DNA from: Neobacillus bataviensis
GTDB lineage: Bacteria > Bacillota > Bacilli > Bacillales_B > DSM-18226
Assembly: GCF_019969725.1 (NCBI RefSeq)
Contig: NZ_JAHXYW010000006.1
Location: 314,437 to 378,436, forward strand
Reading direction: 5' to 3'
Length of the DNA: 64,000 nt
Both the position numbers and the translations under genes were made by a program. Below are positions 27,401 through 34,466 of the stretch, piece by piece (positions within the stretch are counted from its first letter, which is position 1; each line of letters opens with the position of its first letter). The notes under the pieces were generated by a model. It was not told where the DNA came from, did no database searches, and was given only the letters and a program-made list of their open reading frames with translations.

Positions 27401-29054
27401 AGTCAAGCCATTATGGCTGGATCCAATTCCGCCACTCGTCTATATTGGCGAATTGAAAAAGAAATACAAACGAGCTTCAGTTGAAAGCTTTACGCTTAAT
27501 CCGGTAATCGGAGAATACGATGATCCGGCCAAACAAAGCCAGTCGGTGTTGACGCTGCCAATCAGTCAGGAAGGGAATACCGTTGTCTACGGTGTGGCTG
27601 GAAGCGGTAAGACGACCTTCTTAACGACACTTCTATTCTCGTTAATGGAAGATCACACACCGGAGGAGGTAAATCTTTATTTACTAGATTTCGGTTCCGA
27701 AACATTAAGCTGGTACCAAGATGCACCGCATGTTGGTGATGTGATGCTGTCCCATGAAGGCGAGAAAATTGATAACTTATTTAAGATATTAACGAGCGAA
27801 ATTGCTAACCGGAAAAAGCTGTTCTCACCATATGGAGGGGACTTCCACCAGTACAACCGACTATCAGGTAAGACAGCACCATCCATTGTGGTGATGATTC
27901 ATAACTACTCGGCGTTCTCTGAGATGTATGAACAGCACGAGGAAGCACTCTCTTATTTAACGCGCGAAGGTACGAAGTATGGCCTTTACTTTGTGGTAAC
28001 TGCCCTCAATACAGGAGCAATCCGCTATAAATTGTTGCAAAACTTTAAGCAGATGTATGTGCTGCAGCTGAATGATCCATCCGAATACTCCGGTGTATTG
28101 GGCAGTGTCGATGGCGTTTATCCATCTAAGTTCAAAGGCAGAGGAATAGTCAAAACGGATTCGGTTTATGAATTCCAAACCGCCCAAATTTCTAAGGGGG
28201 CTGAAGACATTTATTCCTTTATCACCAAGTATTGTCAGGACTATCAGCAAAGATGGGGCAAGAATGGAGCCAAACGAATTCCGATTCTTCCGGAAAAAGT
28301 GGACATCGACTATTTGCATGATGAAATTCACTTTGGCCCATCAGGCGTGGTTCCAATTGGAGTGGAAAAAGCATCTTTACGTGTTTCTTCCTATAACTTT
28401 ACGGATTCCTTCATCAATCTGGTGACGTCTGCTAACTTGGAGTCAAGCACTTCCTTTATGCAAGGTCTTACAGAAGTGATGACGGCCAAACAAAAGGGCA
28501 AGGAAGTCATTGTCATCGATCCAGGCAGCCAGTTTGCCAATGGTGAGAATCTAGCCTGCAAATATGTAAGCGAAATGAACGAGTTAGATGAAATGATCGT
28601 GTATCTCTTCAATACATTGGTTTTCCGCAACAACACAACGAAGGATGCACTTGCCGAAGGTAAAGAAGCTCCGGTATTTGATACGATCACGTGTCTCATT
28701 CATGGGTTCTCGGATCTACAGTCCTCTTTATCTGACGACCGCTTCGATAAATTGAAGGTCTTCCTGGAAAGAGGAGAGGGCTTAAACGTTTCGATCATTC
28801 TTTCGGATGCAGCGGATCGAATGAGCTCTTATACGTATGAAAGCTGGTTCCAAAAACAAGCTTCTCTAAGTGAGGCCATCTGGGTGGGCAGCGGAATCTC
28901 CGATCAGTTTGTCTTGAAGGTTAATAAGATGACCAATGACATGTATGGGGAGCTTCCGGAAGACTTTGGCTGGATACTAAGAAAAGGAAAAGTAAAACTA
29001 GTAAAACTGGTAGCGACCGTGGAAAAGGAAGAGGGGGTACTAGAATATGCATAA
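24432..29054 (+). CDS. essC: EssC/YukB-type FtsK/SpoIIIE secretion ATPase with FHA domain
   Basis: A 1540-aa motor protein of type VII secretion. The N-terminal cytosolic part contains an FHA domain (about residues 95-175: GRSKDS, SSSHCSIEY, NGTYVNG). Two membrane spans lie near residues 258-305. ATPase domain D1 has Walker A GMTGSGKS (~711-718) and ILIDYKGGG. D2 has GVAGSGKT (~1054-1061) and YLLDFGSE. D3 (from ~1310) lacks a Walker A and is degenerate. EssC binds exported WXG100-type substrates through its C-terminal domain. The start is TTG 24432, nine bases after AGGGAG; TTG 24411 would precede that site. The FHA domain suggests binding of phospho-threonine made by the nearby kinase. Confidence 0.95.
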   Translation: MILTLFDKGKAFTTVLPEKITGRYHLTTVDQNNNSIELMAVEAEDGKWYLKSNKFAYLKSIANEKARKAAVEPFSTYTIFRDNEPAALLYVEPFSEDRNEFTRHIVSANVIKIGRSKDSHICFTNKLVSSSHCSIEYNEQGRAVIKDHNSSNGTYVNGEKIEKKELAIGDVISIMGLRIIFNGRLISLNNPHQLVFLDRNAFKPFVAGQPVIQTEEELDDFLVEAENQDLFYRSPRFKRDIEKKTIKIDPPPQMNTMEETPLMLMLGPSMTMGMASLFTGIFAVQNVARNGGNMMNALPTLIMSLSMLIGTILWPILTKKHEKKKRIENENIRQEKYRQYLEEMKQTIQDEGKYQEEILHENHISLYSCLERIDKRDRTLWERVIGQNDFLKIRLGLGDLPLEVEIKYPEKKFTIEEDNLQDELYKLVETPSVLKQVPVTLSLVEERVSGIIGKRENVIEFVKGVIFQLASLHSYDELKMVFLYDQSEQESWKFVKWLPHVWSENTNIRFIASDANEMKELSVYFEKEIANRAAMAEKEQQEFTQHYVVFSMSKELAGKAEMVNLLLKEKKDLGISLVTLYNELERLPKECSNVIELDEPVSKIYDKDDISGKYQPFKADIYMQQDPEEMAIKLANIQLASSVDAYSLPDMLTFLEMFGVGKVEHLNSPTRWKENNPTLTIETQIGVNQMGEPFKIDLHEKYHGPHGLIAGMTGSGKSEFIMTFILSLAVNYHPDEVAFILIDYKGGGMANAFLNLPHLAGTITNLDGAAVKRSLVSIQSELKRRQAIFSETSRRLNESIIDIYKYQKLYREGVVSEPLQHLFMISDEFAELKTQQPEFMDQLVSAARIGRSLGVHLILATQKPSGVVDDQIWSNSKFRISLKVQEKADSMEVIKRPDAAEIKQTGRFFLQVGYNELFELGQSAWAGAPYYPADKVEKTEDDGIAVIDNLGRVMKAAKMDKRKKTGQKPSSQIDEVTKYLANLASQENIKVKPLWLDPIPPLVYIGELKKKYKRASVESFTLNPVIGEYDDPAKQSQSVLTLPISQEGNTVVYGVAGSGKTTFLTTLLFSLMEDHTPEEVNLYLLDFGSETLSWYQDAPHVGDVMLSHEGEKIDNLFKILTSEIANRKKLFSPYGGDFHQYNRLSGKTAPSIVVMIHNYSAFSEMYEQHEEALSYLTREGTKYGLYFVVTALNTGAIRYKLLQNFKQMYVLQLNDPSEYSGVLGSVDGVYPSKFKGRGIVKTDSVYEFQTAQISKGAEDIYSFITKYCQDYQQRWGKNGAKRIPILPEKVDIDYLHDEIHFGPSGVVPIGVEKASLRVSSYNFTDSFINLVTSANLESSTSFMQGLTEVMTAKQKGKEVIVIDPGSQFANGENLACKYVSEMNELDEMIVYLFNTLVFRNNTTKDALAEGKEAPVFDTITCLIHGFSDLQSSLSDDRFDKLKVFLERGEGLNVSIILSDAADRMSSYTYESWFQKQASLSEAIWVGSGISDQFVLKVNKMTNDMYGELPEDFGWILRKGKVKLVKLVATVEKEEGVLEYA

Positions 29055-29298
29055 GATTTTAGTAGAAGTGTATAATCCCGCCTCCAACCATTCATTCGAT
29101 GTATTCATTCCGTTAAAAAGCAAGATCTACGAAGTAACCTATCTGCTTTCGAATACGGTAACGGAATTATCCCAAGGGCACTATAAGGCCACCCAACAAA
29201 CCGCCCTCTGCGACCGAATCACGGGGCAGGTATTTGATATCAACATGACCATTGAAGAAATTGGTTTGAAAAATGGATCCAAGCTGATGCTGCTATAA
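29047..29298 (+). CDS. esaB: YukD/EsaB ubiquitin-like T7SS protein
   Basis: An 83-aa beta-grasp protein typical of YukD/EsaB, with pattern KILVEVYNPASNHSFDVFIP, a central helix and a final IGLKNGSKLMLL. YukD-like proteins are small cytosolic T7SS components that do not act as ubiquitin modifiers; there is no C-terminal Gly-Gly. It overlaps the end of essC by eight bases, as is usual for paired genes in these loci. Confidence 0.9.
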   Translation: MHKILVEVYNPASNHSFDVFIPLKSKIYEVTYLLSNTVTELSQGHYKATQQTALCDRITGQVFDINMTIEEIGLKNGSKLMLL

Positions 29299-29343
29299 CG
29301 TCAGCGGGATCTACTTTAAACCGCCTCAAGGAAGGGGACAGAC

Positions 29344-30099
29344 ATGAAACTGAAAAAGAGGATATTAGCAATACTTCTTCCATCCATATTAATAATAGGG
29401 GGAACAGGTTGTATGAAAAAGAATACTCCTGAAAATGAAATTATCAACTATTTAGAAAAGACATACGATGAAACATTTGAAGTGGAAAACGTTAAAGAAG
29501 GAAGTCCTATTTTCAAATCAATGTATGGTTCAGACAAAGTGATTGTTCACCCCGAAGGAAAGCCAGAGAATGTTTTTTTAGCAGGTGAAAAGAGAGATCA
29601 TGAAGGTGAGTACTATGATACGTATGTGTTATCAAAATGGTCTAATGAGCTTACCAAGAAATTCGATTCAGATGTAAAAAGCATTCTTCCGGGAGATTTT
29701 GAATATAGAGCCCTAGTATATGTGGAAGATGGAAAATACGATAGCTCTATGAAGGACATGTCTGTCTTTAAGTATTTTGCCAATAAAAATCAGGATGCTG
29801 ATGTTGTATTAAAAATTGCAGTAAAAACATCAAAGTCCCCAGATGTAACCGAATATTATGAGCCGGTTTATCGTTTGTTGCAGTTACTGAAAACATTGAA
29901 CATCGAATCTTATGGCGTTTCAGTAGGATTTGTAGACAGTTCCGAAGATATTTCCGATTATATTCGGACTTCCAATATTAATAATGTCCCCTGGACAAAT
30001 TTAGATGCTAAGGTTTACGGAACGATTATGGTTGATAATCTTTCCAATATAACGGAGTCTGATCAAATCAAAGATTATTATGAAAAGGTCGAGGAGTGA
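29344..30099 (+). CDS. Lipoprotein of unknown function in the T7SS island
   Basis: A 251-aa lipoprotein with a signal peptide ending in GGTGC (Cys23). The mature part is an alpha/beta domain that I do not recognise. It is immediately upstream of (and within five bases of) the lipase-like effector candidate, so it could be an immunity lipoprotein or a surface partner; some secreted T7SS lipase toxins are countered by lipoproteins. GGAAGGGGA is upstream of ATG 29344. Confidence 0.65.
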   Translation: MKLKKRILAILLPSILIIGGTGCMKKNTPENEIINYLEKTYDETFEVENVKEGSPIFKSMYGSDKVIVHPEGKPENVFLAGEKRDHEGEYYDTYVLSKWSNELTKKFDSDVKSILPGDFEYRALVYVEDGKYDSSMKDMSVFKYFANKNQDADVVLKIAVKTSKSPDVTEYYEPVYRLLQLLKTLNIESYGVSVGFVDSSEDISDYIRTSNINNVPWTNLDAKVYGTIMVDNLSNITESDQIKDYYEKVEE

Positions 30100-30103
30100 T
30101 CCT

Positions 30104-31498
30104 ATGTCACTTAATACCTTAAATGATGAAGAAAAAAACATCCTCCTCCAATTGTCATACTTTGATTTACCAGAAGGACGTACTAAAGGTCTCACTGTTG
30201 AACAGATATGGGAAAAAGTAAAGAGACTTCCCGACAACGGTGGAGATGTTAGAAGGGAAAAGTTAGAAGAATACTTTCATTCTGATAGATTTAAGCACTC
30301 CAATCTAGCCAATGTAACTCTAAAAGGGTATCAGAACAATAATCCAAACATGGGTGGCAAGTCTGAATCAGGCTTTGTAGGCTATGCCTGGGAAGATCAA
30401 GACGGGAACGCCACTGCCGTATTTAGGGGTAGTGAGGATATGAAAAATCCAGATCATCTTAAAACGGATTGGGGATCAAATGCGTTAGCTTTTTTGGGAA
30501 TTGAAATTCAGCAGCAAAAAGAAGCCGGTAAATTCTATGAGCAATTTATAAAAAATTCACCGGGAGAAAAGTTTGTTTTTGGTCATTCTAAGGGTGGTAA
30601 TTTAGCTGCCTATGTCCTAGTGCATTACTATGATATCAATAAAGATTTAAAAGCTTATATCATTAACGGAGCTCCGCTTTATTGGGATACCCTTTCCTCT
30701 TCTCAAAGGGAAGTATTAAGCGGGGACAGAAACAATTTTATCGTATACGAAGGAGATATTGTCTCACAATTAGGAACAGCACCCTACGTTGATAGAACAG
30801 TAAAGATTAATGATCCTGACTATGATGATCCCTTTTATCCTCATTATGAAACAAGTGTTGATTTTGATAAAAATGGAAACTTCAAGGATTCATACGCTGG
30901 GCAGAAATGGTATAGCGATATCGTTGACTTTGCTGTTATCACTTCCATGTACGCTGATAAGTTAGTAGATTGGGTAGGGAATAAAATTAGGGAACAATTT
31001 ATTGTTATTCGAGAAACAACCCTCATGGTTATCCAGGCCACATGGAAAGGGTTGAAGGCAGCGGCCAATTTTGCCATTAACGCCTGTGTAAAATTCATAG
31101 CAGGGTTAAAGGTAGTGGCCAACAATGTAATAGACGGTGTAAAGAACTTCTTTGAAAAGGTAAAAAATAAAGTCCGTTTATTAGGCGAGAGGATTGGACA
31201 AGCCTTCGGCAGTCATAGCTTTCCTGTGGAACCCTATATGAAAGTGAATACCCAAAGGCTTGCTTATTATGTACAAAAGCTTCAATCCATTAAACGCAGG
31301 ACGGCTGACTTAAATGATAGAATTGATTCCTTGTATTTAGAAGCAGGGCTATCTGGTTTAGATAATGTCATAAAAGCTGATATCATGACCACCTTCAACG
31401 GAAGAATTAATCAAAATATATCGTATCTAAACACAGCAGCTGATCTTTTAGAAAGAGCCGAGTCTAAGTTAGTTGCTAAAGCGAGATCTTTACATTAA
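30104..31498 (+). CDS. DUF2974/Mbeg1-like lipase, candidate T7SS effector
   Basis: A 464-aa alpha/beta-hydrolase. The nucleophile elbow is GHSKGG (Ser162), preceded by the family segment TAVFRGSED and followed by INGAPLYW. The catalytic Asp/His are likely in the VYEGDIVSQ and HYETSV regions. After the hydrolase domain (to ~270) comes a long helical part, and the last ~80 residues (LNDRIDSLYLEAGLSGLD … LLERAESKLVAKARSLH) form a two-helix, WXG-like tail. This reversed order, enzyme first and helical hairpin last, suggests export with the WXG100 proteins encoded next. ATG 30104 follows GAGGAG. Lipid substrate unknown. Confidence 0.75.
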   Translation: MSLNTLNDEEKNILLQLSYFDLPEGRTKGLTVEQIWEKVKRLPDNGGDVRREKLEEYFHSDRFKHSNLANVTLKGYQNNNPNMGGKSESGFVGYAWEDQDGNATAVFRGSEDMKNPDHLKTDWGSNALAFLGIEIQQQKEAGKFYEQFIKNSPGEKFVFGHSKGGNLAAYVLVHYYDINKDLKAYIINGAPLYWDTLSSSQREVLSGDRNNFIVYEGDIVSQLGTAPYVDRTVKINDPDYDDPFYPHYETSVDFDKNGNFKDSYAGQKWYSDIVDFAVITSMYADKLVDWVGNKIREQFIVIRETTLMVIQATWKGLKAAANFAINACVKFIAGLKVVANNVIDGVKNFFEKVKNKVRLLGERIGQAFGSHSFPVEPYMKVNTQRLAYYVQKLQSIKRRTADLNDRIDSLYLEAGLSGLDNVIKADIMTTFNGRINQNISYLNTAADLLERAESKLVAKARSLH

Positions 31499-31515
31499 TT
31501 AGTTGGGGGAACCAT

Positions 31516-31707
31516 ATGGATAAAGCATTGAAAAATAAGATTAGTAGTCTAATATACGATATTAATAATATTGCAAAGGAATTAGATGAAATATCCCGAG
31601 GCTTAGGATCGGAGTTTAAAGGAATTGGCTCTGCCAACAGTGCTTCAAGCCTTCAGAGTGCGGCTAATAAGTACCTTCGGGTAAGCAATGAGTTAAGAAA
31701 AATATAA
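31516..31707 (+). CDS. Small helical T7SS-associated protein (63 aa)
   Basis: A 63-aa protein with a helix, a Gly-Ser-rich turn (SRGLGSEFKGIGSANSAS) and a second helix, half the size of a WXG100 protein. It is 17 bases after the lipase gene and 19 bases before a WXG100 gene. It may pair with the helical tail of the lipase as a small chaperone. No family is recognised. A TTGGGGG ribosome site lies upstream. Confidence 0.6.
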   Translation: MDKALKNKISSLIYDINNIAKELDEISRGLGSEFKGIGSANSASSLQSAANKYLRVSNELRKI

Positions 31708-31726
31708 TTTAAAGGAGGTGAGAAGA

Positions 31727-32029
31727 ATGGCAAGATCGATTACAGTAGATCCAGCGAAGTTAGACACTGCTGCCGCAAAGATTGACCAACAATCGGCTGA
31801 TTATCAACGAATTTACAAGCAACTTTTCAGTGAAGTCAGCGCTATGAAGGCTGCTTGGGACGGGGTAGACAATATCGCTTACACAACCCAAATTGAGCAG
31901 TTCCAGGATGACTTGGCAAAAATGACTCAATTAATGCAGCAGTATTCTGAGTTCTTAAAATTAAGCGCAAAAACTTACCGTGATACTCAACAGGAAATCG
32001 TAAACGCAGCAAGGCGTTTAACAAACTAA
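31727..32029 (+). CDS. esxA: WXG100-family protein 1
   Basis: A 100-aa helical hairpin protein with the WXG turn as WDG (AAWDGVDN) at the middle, the usual size of ESAT-6/WXG100 proteins. Such proteins are exported as dimers by T7SS and often activate the ATPase. ATG 31727 is preceded by the ideal AAAGGAGGTGAG; the upstream in-frame GTG is inside that site. The very strong ribosome site suggests high expression. Confidence 0.9.
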   Translation: MARSITVDPAKLDTAAAKIDQQSADYQRIYKQLFSEVSAMKAAWDGVDNIAYTTQIEQFQDDLAKMTQLMQQYSEFLKLSAKTYRDTQQEIVNAARRLTN

Positions 32030-32055
32030 TCAGTAGAATCGTGAGGTGAAATTCT

Positions 32056-32358
32056 GTGGCAGTAGAAGGAATTAAAATTTCTCTTAATGAGGTTCAAAGT
32101 ACAGCGAACCAAATTCGTACCTTAAACAACAATTTGGCCGCCCGCCTTGAAGATATTAAACGAGAAATGAATGCATTGCAAAGCTCTTGGAACAGTGATG
32201 CATCCAATACCATTAGAACCAATTTTAATGCTCTTCAACCAACGTTTGAAAATTTTCGTGAAATCGTGAATAGCTACGCAACCTTTCTAGATCAAACGGT
32301 TAATGCGTATAACGCGACAGAAGATGCCATTAATAATAACGCGGGAGCGTTCAAATAA
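32056..32358 (+). CDS. WXG100-family protein 2
   Basis: A 100-aa protein with the helix-turn-helix layout of WXG100, with WNS in place of WXG at the turn (QSSWNSDASN) and a C-terminal helix containing YNATEDAINNN. It lies 26 bases after the first WXG100 gene, so the two may form a heterodimer, as EsxA/EsxB-type pairs do. The start is GTG 32056 after GTGAGGTGA. Confidence 0.88.
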   Translation: MAVEGIKISLNEVQSTANQIRTLNNNLAARLEDIKREMNALQSSWNSDASNTIRTNFNALQPTFENFREIVNSYATFLDQTVNAYNATEDAINNNAGAFK

Positions 32359-32368
32359 ACATTCCGTG

Positions 32369-32406
32369 ATCCTAACTCTTTCTTTTTTAAAGGAGAGAGT
32401 TAGGAT
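32369..32406 (+). terminator. Hairpin after the WXG100 genes
   Basis: A perfect 11-bp stem (ATCCTAACTCT / AGAGTTAGGAT) with a 16-base T-rich loop. The T run after it is weak, so it may be a partial terminator or an mRNA 3'-end stabiliser for the highly translated WXG100 message. Confidence 0.5.
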
Positions 32407-32438
32407 TATTCTCATTACAATAATGGAGACGATACGAA

Positions 32439-33704
32439 ATGATTAAACATCTCAATTTTAAGGTAGAAAGCTACGGCATCTCAAAATTCTTTTTTTATCA
32501 CGTTCCTTCCGAAGTGGAAATAGACGGTGAAGCTGTCGACTATATATCCCATAATAGAGCTGCAGGCATCCTGCCCCTGGCTGTTTTGAAAAAAGAAGAG
32601 GATCTTTATATCCGCTATGACCAGGTCTCTGATTTTACGGTGGAACGACTGTTTTCACAAAAGCTTACGAAAGAACATCTGACCGCCTATTTATTAAAAT
32701 TGGTGGATGGTTTAATAGAATTGCAGGAAAGCCCTTTGGTTTTGGATCATCTCCTGCTGGATAAAAAGTATATTTTTCTTGATCACTTTTCAAATAGATT
32801 AGTATTTATGTATATCCCTATTAAAAATAATATTTTTGAAAAGGTATCAATGAAAGAGTTTTTAAGGGATTTAGTGGCCGCAGCTCCTTATGATGAGGGG
32901 GATGATGGAGCGTTTTTTATCCGTCTCCATAATAATCTTACTGGTGAGGCGGAAATTGATTTAGCAGAGTTCAAGGAAAAACTAGTCGGGTTTTCTAATG
33001 CGGGTGGACACGAAGAAAAGCCGGCACGGGTGGAAGCTCCTGATGAAGAGCTGGATGGTCAATTTTACAGCCCTGGGCAATTGAACATTAGTGAAGTATT
33101 GTCTTCTGTTGATAATGGTATGTTAACTTCGCAAAACACCAGCAGAAAAGCAGATAAGAAAACTAGCCAGAAGCTGGAGATTGAAGAAGAGGTTCAATAT
33201 AAAAGGATTACCCGTACGGAGCTGGGTGAAGGAGACTCGGTATTAAAGAGTTCAGCGTCCATTGCCGGCACCTCGATCAATATTGTTCCGAATTATCACG
33301 CTTCTTCTGTGGAGGAGGAACAAGGGGGCACCACCGTATTAGGTGTTTATCAGCTGTCTGAACTCCAGGGGGAGGGAACGACGGTTCTGGGGATGCAGGA
33401 GCATTCGGTTCCAAGACCGTTTTTACTTTTCGTGCAGTCAGGCGAAAAGATCACGGTCTCAAAGGATGTATTTAAGCTCGGCCGCGACCCGGAACAAGCC
33501 GATTATGCTTCGGTGAACAAAGCTGTTGGCCGTATTCATGCTGAAGTGGTAATGGAAGACGGGGAATACTTCTTAATCGATCAGCAATCACGGAATGGCA
33601 GTTATCTTAATGGCAAAAAAGTGCTTCCGCTTGAAAAAGTAAAGCTGAGACATGAGGATACGATTAAATTGGCGAATGAGGAATATGTGTTTAAGTTATT
33701 TTAA
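32439..33704 (+). CDS. DUF6382-FHA protein of the T7SS island
   Basis: A 421-aa cytosolic protein. The N-terminal ~190 residues match the DUF6382 pattern (pseudokinase-like: LLKLVDGLIELQESPLVLDHLLLDKKYIFLD). A variable linker contains two GTTVLG/GTTVLGM threonine motifs near residues 290-320. The C-terminal FHA domain (~327-421) has KLGRDPEQ, VGRIHAEV and NGSYLNGK. It can therefore be both a phospho-threonine reader and a substrate. It closes the T7SS island and, with the EssC FHA domain, completes a kinase/phosphatase/reader circuit. The N-terminal domain resembles the cytosolic part of EssB and could partly fill that role. Confidence 0.8.
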   Translation: MIKHLNFKVESYGISKFFFYHVPSEVEIDGEAVDYISHNRAAGILPLAVLKKEEDLYIRYDQVSDFTVERLFSQKLTKEHLTAYLLKLVDGLIELQESPLVLDHLLLDKKYIFLDHFSNRLVFMYIPIKNNIFEKVSMKEFLRDLVAAAPYDEGDDGAFFIRLHNNLTGEAEIDLAEFKEKLVGFSNAGGHEEKPARVEAPDEELDGQFYSPGQLNISEVLSSVDNGMLTSQNTSRKADKKTSQKLEIEEEVQYKRITRTELGEGDSVLKSSASIAGTSINIVPNYHASSVEEEQGGTTVLGVYQLSELQGEGTTVLGMQEHSVPRPFLLFVQSGEKITVSKDVFKLGRDPEQADYASVNKAVGRIHAEVVMEDGEYFLIDQQSRNGSYLNGKKVLPLEKVKLRHEDTIKLANEEYVFKLF

Positions 33705-33711
33705 CATAGAG

Positions 33712-33765
33712 ACCACGGGGACGGTTCTCATGGCTTTTTTTGAGCCTAGAGAATCGTCCCTGTTG
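33712..33765. repeat. Dispersed GGGGAC/GTCCC palindrome, imperfect copy
   Basis: ACCACGGGGACGGTTCTCAT at the left is identical to the element at 12023-12082. The right arm (GAGAATCGTCCCTGTTGTG) has drifted. It lies directly after the last T7SS gene. Confidence 0.75.
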
Positions 33766-33795
33766 TGTTATAATGACCTGAAAGGTTGTGATGAG

Positions 33796-34170
33796 ATGAA
33801 CAAATTTATTGTCGTTGTTTTTAGTATCGTATTGGTTTTGATCTCAGGCTGCAGCTCAAATAACTTTCAGATAAAGCTCTCTACGCCAAAATCGTTTACA
33901 CCTGGGCAGGCTTCTCCCATTGAATTGAAAATCCTGAACCGTGAAGGTAAACCAGTGGAAGGTGCAAAGGTTAGCGCAGTTTTGAAAATGCAAGGGATGA
34001 GTCATGGCGATCTTTCCATGAAGCTGCAGGAAATGGGGGATGGAGTCTACGCCGGAAAAGCGAATATTGAGATGGAAGGCGATTATACTGCAGCCATTAA
34101 GATCGATTACAAAGAAGAAAAATGGGCGGGGGAAAAACGGTTTTCCATTGTTTATAAGAATGCACACTAG
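33796..34170 (+). CDS. YtkA-like lipoprotein
   Basis: A 124-aa lipoprotein with lipobox LISGC (Cys19) and a single Ig-like YtkA domain: TPGQASPIELKILNREGKPV, then VSAVLKMQGMSHGD with a Met/His-rich strand, and EGDYTAAIKI. Related domains sit near copper or oxidase functions; a metal role is possible here but not shown. An upstream in-frame extension exists, but ATG 33796 directly precedes the signal peptide. Confidence 0.75.
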   Translation: MNKFIVVVFSIVLVLISGCSSNNFQIKLSTPKSFTPGQASPIELKILNREGKPVEGAKVSAVLKMQGMSHGDLSMKLQEMGDGVYAGKANIEMEGDYTAAIKIDYKEEKWAGEKRFSIVYKNAH

Positions 34171-34232
34171 CGTAGATTCGGGCGCTGGAGTTTTTCCATT
34201 TTTTGTCTAATAATCCAAAGTGGATATAAAAA

Positions 34233-34324
34233 TGTCTAAAGGCACCCTGAAATTGTCCAATGCCTACGAAAAAATGTCCAAACCCACCCCGAAATTGTCC
34301 AATACCCGCAAAAAAATGTCCAAT
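34233..34324. repeat. 21-bp tandem repeat array (array B, TGTCCAA type)
   Basis: TGTCYAA begins at 34233, 34254, 34275, 34296 and 34317, all exactly 21 bases apart, separated by variable A-rich and C-rich bases. It lies between the lipoprotein and PBP genes. Confidence 0.85.
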
Positions 34325-34466
34325 CCTATTTTAAAAAAAAAAAGAGCCTGGTCCTCACCCATAAATTTAAGCTGCCTTCCGAATGTATATAAATAGTTCC
34401 ACGTAAAATGACATCCAAATACTGGATTAATCAACTTTGAGTAATTTAACCTGGGAGAGAAGAAGA

